From Botryococcus braunii (lineage: Eukaryota > Chlorophyta > Trebouxiophyceae): a DNA stretch of 13,149 nucleotides. Below the pieces are notes generated by a model. The model was not told the origin of the DNA. It saw only the letters and a list, made by a program, of their open reading frames with translations, and did not search any database. Made by a program: the position numbers and the translations under genes. Location of the stretch: the NCBI GenBank assembly GCA_002005505.1, contig KV908378.1, forward strand, positions 49,666 to 62,814. The letters are read 5' to 3'. This document shows, piece by piece, positions 1 to 8,417 of the stretch. Each line of letters begins with the position of its first letter. The first letter of the stretch is position 1.

Positions 1-340
1 CCATTCCTAGCATCTCTTTATGATGATTGCTTTAATCAAGCCCCAGCCCCCGCCCCACCCCCACCGCCCCCTTAAGGAAGCTTGACAAGGTGGGGCAAGA
101 AAGGGGGGGGGGAGGGGCTTTAATAGTTTCCGCGGTTTGTAGCCCAAATAACAGGCTAGATTTGAGAGAACCTCTCGCATGTATTTTCGTGTAACTTTAT
201 ATGAGCCCGATAATGTGTGTTTAGATGTGGTAAGGCCTCGATTGTCTGTCCTGCCAGGTGGCACTCGAGTTATCTCATTCTTCGGCTCAGGTGCTAAGCA
301 CTTGGTGCCTGCCTTTTCCACAGACAGAGGGGGGGGGGGA

Positions 341-346
341 GGAGAG

Positions 347-437
<91 letters not shown>

Positions 438-455
438 GAGAGAGAGAGAGAGAGG
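341..455 (+). repeat. (GA)n microsatellite
   Basis: GA dinucleotides preceded by a G run (329-339) and interrupted by one GGGGG near 434. Both strands give only Arg-Glu or Ser-Leu frames. The rest of 1-990 holds no gene I can recognise; C-rich and G-rich runs at 42-72, 104-118 and 766-808 are its only other features. Confidence 0.93.
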
Positions 456-993
456 AAGGAAGAAGAAGAGTTTAGAGAAGAAAAATAATTCAGAGGAGAG
501 TCAGAAACAATTGATCCATATTTGTGCAGAGTTGCTTCCGTGCTCCCAAACTCTGCCGCGGTTGACAAAATGTTGTTCGACAGAACGCTGCACCTACGCC
601 TCTGGGTTTTAGGCCGGCATTCCAAGCTGTTCATGAGCTTGAAGCCGTCGCGCAGGATGGATGGGCACAGCACACGTGACCCTTACTCCTTTTCCGCTAA
701 ATTTCCAGCAATTTTTGAAAGTCCTCATACAGTTTCTCGTGCGTTAAATTGTGCATCTCTAATCCCCTCCCCCTCCCCCGGGGCAGTCCCCCCGGGGGGG
801 GGGAGGGGTTTGACGTCTTAAAATTGTGAGAGCTAGGATACTGAACACCAGCGGTACGTTCCTTTATTTGAGCCAGGGGGACCGTGAATAGATATACGGC
901 GCTGTTCGCTTCGTGGTGTCTAGTAGCGTGTGTTGTGCAGTAACGCAGGATGCATTATCGCTAGGGTTACGCAGCAAGCTGAAAGCTGTATTA

Positions 994-1115
994 CTGGGAA
1001 CTCCCGCAAGGTCGAATTTGTGTGGATTTCCAGTGCAAATCTCTTCCTTTCGAGTCGGGACAGTCCTGATCGTGGCAGATTTTGGGCTGAAATGCGATCT
1101 CGCGCGAGTTCCCAG
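994..1115 (+). mobile_element. 122-bp inverted-repeat element, copy 1 (MITE-like)
   Basis: The ends are CTGGGAACTCCCGCAAG and, on the opposite strand, CTGGGAACTCGCGCGAG, matching at 15 of 17 positions. TATTA stands directly on both sides (989-993 and 1116-1120), as a target-site duplication would. A second copy of identical length lies at 10528-10649. It encodes nothing. Short size, terminal inverted repeats and a 5-bp duplication fit a non-autonomous DNA transposon, but no superfamily can be named. Confidence 0.72.
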
Positions 1116-1290
1116 TATTAGCATTGAGCAATGAGCTGGTAGCTATGAATCGTAAGAACGTCGATCCTGTGAAAGGATTGTGGTGCGCCTGGCTGCCTGA
1201 TCCCGAAAAGGCACTTCTAAATGGACAGCAGCCAGTCATTCACGGTTGGTTTAGAGGTGTTGGCGCTGGGTTCATTGTATAGCGGGGCTT

Positions 1291-1350
1291 GTATCATCTC
1301 AAATTAGTAACTTGACGTCATGTGTCATCTTAATTTAGTAACTTGACGTC
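1291..1350 (+). repeat. 29-bp direct repeat with TTGACGTC
   Basis: 1291-1319 and 1322-1350 differ at only a few positions; both end in TAGTAACTTGACGTC. The first copy continues to a full TGACGTCA palindrome, a CRE/bZIP-type site in many eukaryotes. The promoter role is untested and no gene starts nearby. Confidence 0.75.
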
Positions 1351-1578
1351 GACGGAAATGCTTGCCGGAGGTACAGGCATTCTACTGTATATTTAAATGC
1401 TTCCCCGGTGGAAGAAATTTTGATGCCTGTGAGTAGCTCTGTAGAGAATCCACGTCTGTGTAAAGGTAATTACATTATGACGTGCATATGCCAGTACACG
1501 AAATCACTCAGAAGAATGTGTTGTGGTGAAGGCCGGGGTGTTTGCTAGGGAGTATACAGAGTGTACAGATCTCGTGTA

Positions 1579-1695
1579 ACCATCGATGCGTGCATATATG
1601 TATGCATGTATGCATACACATACGTCGATGGCCATGGATTCCATGGATTCATATGCATCGATGGATTCAAGTACATATGAACGAATGCATGCTAC
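1579..1695 (+). repeat. Short-motif rich stretch (ATGCAT, ATCGATGG, GGATTC)
   Basis: Dense overlapping palindromes such as ATGCAT, CCATGG, CATATG and ATCGAT, plus several GGATTC repeats. It is cryptically simple sequence. Nothing else was seen between 1350 and 1858. Confidence 0.55.
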
Positions 1696-1857
1696 CCATG
1701 ACCCGTTACGACGACTGGCTATGCTTAAGCTTGTCAGCCAACTCGCTCTGGCTTAGCTTACGTTATAACTTTGTAGTTGTTAGACCCATACGCTGTTTGA
1801 ATTTCATCTAAGTTCCATACGCTCTTAAGATTTGTACACAAATCCCACTTTTTGCAA

Positions 1858-1858
<1 letters not shown>

Positions 1859-1954
<96 letters not shown>

Positions 1955-1962
1955 AAGAGACA

Positions 1963-2046
<84 letters not shown>

Positions 2047-2047
2047 A

Positions 2048-2097
<50 letters not shown>
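1859..2097 (+). repeat. Compound (CA)n-(GA)n-(CA)n microsatellite
   Basis: Long CA tract with a GA block at about 1932-1953 and small interruptions (CAGA near 2011 and 2041). Apparent His-Thr open frames are artefacts of the repeat. Confidence 0.95.
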
Positions 2098-2098
<1 letters not shown>

Positions 2099-2154
2099 GA
2101 AAGAAAGAGTTCCATAAAGACCCTGCTACAAATATGCCCATATGCACACGCAGG

Positions 2155-2208
2155 GTGTGTTTGTGTGTGTGTGTGTGTGTGTGTATGTGTGTTTTGTGTG
2201 TGTGTGTG

Positions 2209-2247
<39 letters not shown>
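2155..2247 (+). repeat. (GT)n microsatellite
   Basis: GT tract with few interruptions, beginning 57 bases after the (CA)n block and complementary to it. Confidence 0.93.
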
Positions 2248-2250
<3 letters not shown>

Positions 2251-2438
2251 AGGAGGGGGTGGGTTGATGTGTGGGGGCATGATAATGATGACGTGTTCAT
2301 GCTGCGGAGTTCCAATACCCAGGTTATGCCGGGACGGCGGGCAACCCATGGGAGCCTCGTCATGGAAATCGAAAATGGGCCCTGAGAACTAATTTAGGAA
2401 AAGGAATATGATGATGTTTCCTGTTCTCTTTTAGTTGA

Positions 2439-2628
<190 letters not shown>

Positions 2629-3300
2629 TAACGAGGACACATGGTACCCCGTGGTGGCCACATGGATCCCGGGGGGATGCCACGTGGGACCGTTGTAGTT
2701 GCCGCCACATCAGCGTCGTGATGATTCCCCGGGATGGCGGACATCGCTATCCGTGATGCCATCTGTTCTCGCCAGGCTTTCCCAACCTTCGTTGGGAAGC
2801 CCCTGGCAATTTGTCTGATGTTGTTTACATTTGAAAGTGCTGCCTTTCAATCACCCTGCAATGTTTGGCACAGCGAAAATTGTAGATGGAGACTTCAAAG
2901 ACCTCGACGATGCAGAACATCCACAACAACTCTGAGTTCCTCAGAACCGGACCTCAAGCGGATCGAAATTGCACAGTGCTCTGAAGACGATCAGCGGAGC
3001 TTAACGAGGAGGCAGTACGTGACTCCTGTTCCCTGGCATCCAACCCCCCACTTCCGGAAGCAAATGCCCACGTAAATCGACCAAAAAGGTCTTAAACGAA
3101 CCTGTTCTAACACAATGAAACTGCTACACCTGCTATATTGCCAGAAACTGGTGATGACGTTGTTAAATTGTGATACTAGAGTTTCGTTTGCTATGTCGCA
3201 ACAAGCAGAACGGTGAAAGGAATCACAAACCGATCTCCTTACGCATACAGCTTTGCCTTATGAATGCTGGTTTGGGCACAGATTATTTGGCGTATCAATC

Positions 3301-3480
3301 ATGTCAAATGTTCAAATCGTGATAGCAGCAGCATATCTGCTATCTCAAACACGGCCAGGATTAGCAGCCCCGGTGTTACAAGACGTGGAGCCGTCCGTGC
3401 GGGTTCCAGGAGCTGAATTTAACCGCATACATGGCTACAATTCATCCCAGAACCGAAGAACGTCTTTTGTAACGATTGCG
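3301..3480 (+). CDS. Proposed exon 1 with possible signal peptide
   Basis: An open frame starts at an ATG at 3301 (a further in-frame ATG lies at 3253). Its first 25 or so residues contain a hydrophobic run (IVIAAAYLL) followed by small residues (GLAAP), like a secretory signal with a cleavage site near residue 23. A donor GTAAAC at 3481 is codon-aligned and joins in frame to the acceptor TTCCTCAG ending at 3719. An alternative donor GTAACG lies at 3469. No family motif is present in this part, so its membership in the gene rests only on position, phase and the signal-like start. The true start could instead lie in exon 2 or further upstream. Confidence 0.3.
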
Positions 3481-4058
3481 GTAAACACAAAGCCCGCTCT
3501 AGTACCGGAGCATCGCTGGTCGTGACAGGGACATCAAATGCATGTCCTAGGCAATTTGCCATGTAAAACTGCTACAGTTGAAGGCGAAAATCGTTCTGAG
3601 CACCTTTTTGAAGGTCTTGTTCAGATATGGTTTGAGAAGATCGTTCTTACACCGATCAGAGTGATAAGCTAGCCAGGCGGTACTAAATGCATTTTTTAAT
3701 CCTATACCTTCTTCCTCAGCCGTCCAGGCGGTCCTGTATTTGTCTTTGCATGAATTCAAATCTCGATGATCGTGATAGTACAAACGAGCTATGTTCGGGC
3801 AAATGCGGGGTTGTGTGGGAAGCAACTGCGGGGGTTGTGTGGAAACAAGAAACAGTTGTGTATTGGCATGTGCAGGGATTGTTTGTCCAGGAAGATGCAG
3901 ACAGGGCTTTGGAGGCGCCCGGCCAACACGACAATTTTGGAGCCTTAAGGTCTTGGGATTATATCCACAGCCTCCTGGACCACGAGACTCGGCTGCTGCT
4001 CCTGATTAGGCATGGCGAGGCCTGGAGCAACCGGGTAGATCTCCCAGAAACTGTAGGG

Positions 4059-4139
<81 letters not shown>

Positions 4140-4142
4140 TGC

Positions 4143-4207
<65 letters not shown>

Positions 4208-4290
4208 ATGTTGTGCTGTATTGCCACACAGATCGCTGTGCTGAGTTCCCTCTCCTTCTTCTAGCAAACCAAACGGAGAACACACACACA

Positions 4291-4385
<95 letters not shown>

Positions 4386-7300
4386 CTCTCGTGGGTAGGG
4401 ATGCATGAGGTAGAGGTTGGCGGGGTAAAGTCCAGAGGGGTCCGGGGCAGGTGCAAGCAGAGGTGGGGCGGCAGGAGTGGAAGGAAGTGGGCACTCAGTG
4501 CAGGTACTACAATGAGACCCTGCGCGAGTCCTTCTCCATTTTCGACCCTGAGCTGACAGATGAAGGAGCAGGGCAGGCAGAGGATCTCAGATCCCTCCTC
4601 ACTGGTCGCCACGGCTGGCTGAAGACTCTCTCAGGGGGCCGCCCTTTCACCGTCATCACGTCTCCCCTCACTCGGTGAGCCCAACCCCCTCCACTGTCAT
4701 TACGCCTCCCCTCTCTCGATGAGCCCAACCCCATCCACTGTCATCACGTCTCCCCTCACTCGGTGAGCCCAACCCCCTCCACTGTCATCATGTCTCCCCT
4801 CACTCGGTGAGCCCAGCCCCCTCCACTGTCATCACGTCTCCCCTCACTCGGTGAGCCCAACCCCCTCCACTGTCATCACGTCTCCCCTCACTCGGTGAGC
4901 TCAACCCCCTCCACTGTCATTACGCCTCCCCTCTCTCGATGAGCCCAACCCCATCCACTGTCATCACGTCTCCCCTCACTGCGTGAGCCCAGCCCCCTCC
5001 ACTGTCATTACGTCTCCCCTCGCTGGGTGAGCCCAGCCCCCTCCACTGTCATTACGTCTCCCCTCACTCACCGAGCGCACACCCCGTCCCACCTTCCGCA
5101 GCGTGGCAGTGTCGCCACGCCCGCGCCCACATTCGTGTTACATCCCCACGTTCATGTTACATCTGCATGAACAGTGAAGTTGATGATGTTGTTGATGGGC
5201 GCGATCCTCCTCCCATCCACGTCTATCCTCCCCACCTCTGTGGCTAGCGTTGCGTTCCGGCATGCGAGTAGGCCCAGATCCGCTTTGTCTGCCCCTCCTC
5301 CTCCTCCTCCTCCCCCGCCCCCCCTCCTCCCCCTCCCCCCTCTTCCTCTTTATATTTTCTTCTTCCTCCCCTCCTCCTCCTCCTCCTCCTCCTCTACCTG
5401 CTCCTCCTACTCCTCCTCGTCCACCTCCTCCCCCTCCTCCTCCTCGTTGTCTTCCTTTTTCTCCTCCTCATGGCGAAGGGGGGAGGGATGCAGCAGTCTG
5501 CGGGTGTCATTTGGATAAATGGAAAGCCTCACTTGTCCTAAAAGGGAAGGGGGGAGGGGAGGCAAAGACCTGTTAAACCGACGGCCCTACTACCGACGGG
5601 GGAAGCGTAGGGATTACTTGGCTTGCGAAAGAGCAAATGCAAGGGAGAGGGGGGGGGGAGATGAACGAGGGAATGGAGAGGGTGGGAAGCGGGGAGAGGG
5701 GGCGGAGGATGGGAGAGCGGATGGAACGTTGGAGGTTAGAGGCTCATGGGGTCCCCCGCAGCCTGGGGTTGGGGCTCATGGGGTCCCCCGCAGCGTAGGG
5801 TTGGGGCTCATGGGGTCCCCCGCACTAAGGGTTGTGGCTCATGGGGTCCCCCGCACTAAGGGTTGTGGCTCATGGGGTCCCCCGCACTAAGGGTTGGGGC
5901 TCATGGGGTCCCCCGCACTCAGGGTTGGGGCTCATGGGGTCCCCCATGGCCTAGGGTTGGGGCTCATGGGGTCCCCTGCAGCCTAGGGTTGGGGCTCATG
6001 GGGTCCCCCGCAGCCTAGGGTTGGGGCTCATGGGGTCCCCCATGGCCTAGGGTTGGGGCTCATGGGGTCCCCCGCAGCCTAGGGTTGGGGCTCATGGGGT
6101 CCCCCATGGCCTAGGGTTGGGGCTCATGGGGTCCCCCGCAGCCTAGGGTTGGGGCTCATGGGGTCCCCCGCACTCAGGGTTGGGGCTCATGGGGTCCCCC
6201 GCAGCCTGGGGTTGGGGCTCATGGGGTCCCCCGCAGCCTAGGGTTGGGGCTCATGGGGTCCCCCATGGCCTAGGGTTGGGGCTCATGGGGTCCCCCGCAG
6301 CCTAGGGTTGGGGCTCATGGGGTCCCCCGCACTCAGGGTTGGAGCTCATGGGGTCCCCCGCAGCCTGGGGTTGGGGCTCATGGGGTCCCCCGCAGCCTAG
6401 GGTTGGGGCTCATGGGGTCCCCCATGGCCTAGGGTTGGGGCTCATGGGGTCCCCCGCAGCCTAGGGTTGGGGCTCATGGGGTCCCCCGCACTCAGGGTTG
6501 GGGCTCATGGGGTCCCCCGCAGCCTAGGGTTGGGGCTCATGGGGTCCCCCGCAGCCTAGGGTTGGGGCTCATGGGGTCCCCCATGGCCTAGGGTTGGGGC
6601 TCATGGGGTCCCCCGCACTCAGGGTTGGGGCTCATGGGGTCCCCCGCAGCCTAGGGTTGGGGCTCATGGGGTCCCCCGCAGCCTGGGGTTGGGGCTCATA
6701 GGGTCCCCCGCAGCCTGGGATTGGGGCTCATGAGGTCCCCCATGGCCTAGGGTTGGGGCTCATGGGGTCCCCCATGGCCTAGGGTTGGGGCTCATGGGGT
6801 CCCCCGCACTCAGGGTTGGGGCTCATGGGGTCCCCCATGGCCTAGGGTTGGGGCTCATGGGGTCCCCTGCAGCCTGGGGTTGGGGCTCATGGGGTCCCCC
6901 GCAGCCTGGGGTTGGGGCTCATGGGGTCCCCGCAGCCTAGGGTTGGGGCTCATGGGGTCCCCCATGGCCTAGGGTTGGGGCTCATGGGGTCCCCCGCAGC
7001 CTAGGGTTGGGGCTCATGGGGTCCCCCGCACTCAGGGTTGGGGCTCATGGGGTCCCCCGCAGCCTAGGGTTGGGGCTCATGGGGTCCCCCGCAGCCTAGG
7101 GTTGGGGCTCATGGGGTCCCCCATGGCCTAGGGTTGGGGCTCATGGGGTCCCCCGCACTCAGGGTTGGGGCTCATGGGGTCCCCCGCAGCCTAGGGTTGG
7201 GGCTCATGGGGTCCCCCGCAGCCTGGGGTTGGGGCTCATAGGGTCCCCCGCAGCCTGGGGTTGGGGCTCATGAGGTCCCCCATGGCCTAGGGTTGGGGCT

Positions 7301-8358
7301 CATGGGGTCCCCCGCAGCCTAGGGTTGGGGCTCATGGGGTCCCCCGCACTCAGGGTTGGGGCTCATGGGGTCCCCCGCAGCCTAGGGTTGGGGCTCATGG
7401 GGTCCCCCGCACTCAGGGTTGGGGCTCATGGGGTCCCCCACAGCCTAGGGTTGGGGCTCATGGGGTCCCCCAACGGCCTAGGGTCGAGGCTCATGGGGTT
7501 CCCCGCAGCCTCTGTGTGACGGGGGGAGCACGGGAGCCGACAGGTGTGTGCGCACGGCCTTGACGGTGTTCGACGGCATTGTACCGCCGGGGGACTTGCG
7601 CGTGAGCGAGTACGTGCGGGAGCGCCTGGGCGTGGAGACGTGCGATGCGCGCCGCGGAATCAACCGACGCCGCGCGGAGGGGCCGGTGGGCCTGGAGCCT
7701 GATTTGGACGCTGACTCGCGGCAGGAGCCTAATTTGGACACCAACGATGGCCCGGAGCCTGTTTTGGACATGGTGGCGCGGCGGCAGTTGAAAGACGTCG
7801 ACGTCGTTGGCAGCGGCAAGCAGCAGCCGCTGGAGGTGGTGCAGGAGGAGGTGGGCAAGAAACACCACCGGCGCGAGCGTGTCAACTGCCCGTACAGGCA
7901 GGCGAGGACCCCCTCGAGCTTCGGCCGCAAAAAGCTTTCGTTCGCCCCCTCTGCGTTCGCGAGACGCGCCGTTTGTTGCGAGACGTGGGGAGGTGTGTCG
8001 ATTGGTGGGACGCTGGAGGTGTTGTCGTCTGGTGGAAGGTCCTGATGGGGTCAGGTTATTGGAAACTTGTGGGAAGGAGAAGGGGGGTTGGGGGGGGGGC
8101 GAAGGATGGAGGGAGTGAGGGAGTGAGGATGAGAGGGGGGGAGGGGGGAGAGAGGAGAGGGAGGGAGGGAGGGAGGGTTCGAGCCCGGGGGGGGGGGGGG
8201 AGGGGGAGAGAGGAGAGGGGAGGGAGCCTCCCTACCTCCCTCAGAGAGGTAGGGAGGGAGGGCTGGCGGGCAGGACCTTATGGTCGTCCCACAGCTTCCC
8301 GCTCCCTCTCCCTGCAATATGCGAGCATGTCTGCATGCGTGTGTACATGTGTGTGTGT

Positions 8359-8417
<59 letters not shown>

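Larger units (their letters stand above)
4035..4498 (+). other. Intron 2, filled by (GT)n and (CT)n microsatellites
   Basis: This intron separates the RHG exon from the DPELT exon. Most of it is simple sequence: (GT)n at 4059-4206 with an internal GCGT block at 4121-4148, and (CA)n then (CT)n at 4281-4390. The donor may be GTAGAT (4035) or GTAGGG (4053). The pyrimidine repeat lies about 110 bases upstream of the acceptor. Confidence 0.6.
4675..7543 (+). other. Intron 3, 2.87 kb, built mostly of two minisatellites
   Basis: The donor GTGAGC and the acceptor CCGACAG are set by the split arginine codon and by the family motif on both sides, so the limits are well supported. From 5' to 3' it holds the 44-bp donor array (to about 5083), a unique stretch, a TCC-rich pyrimidine tract (5293-5470), a G-rich stretch, and the 31-32-bp array (5741-7510). 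Confidence 0.8.

Noticed and set aside
1758..2392. Long open frames on both strands coding His-Thr, Cys-Val, Ser-Leu or Arg-Glu repeats (also at 287-673, 2360-2762, 3959-4612, 8241-8613)
   Set aside because: They are dinucleotide microsatellites read in frame, open on both strands and in several frames at once.
2734..3075. 113-codon open frame on the + strand
   Set aside because: No recognisable motif, no splice link to the phosphatase frame and unremarkable length for random sequence; could be an upstream exon but nothing supports it.
3547..3825. 92-codon frame on the - strand
   Set aside because: It overlaps intron 1 and the start of exon 2 in antisense and has no recognisable feature.
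5741..7510. Telomere repeat array, because units contain TAGGGTT
   Set aside because: The unit is 31-32 bases with much other sequence, lies between two exons of one gene, and has no run of short telomere units.
5741..7510. CRISPR array
   Set aside because: The repeats are contiguous with no unique spacers, and the gene context is eukaryotic.
7478..7930. Open frames on the - strand
   Set aside because: They are antisense to exon 4 and to the GC-rich sequence after it, whose + frame has clear family motifs.
8176..8186. tRNA or SINE B-box (GGTTCGAGCCC)
   Set aside because: No A-box, acceptor stem or anticodon arm surrounds it; it is embedded in a G-rich purine tract.
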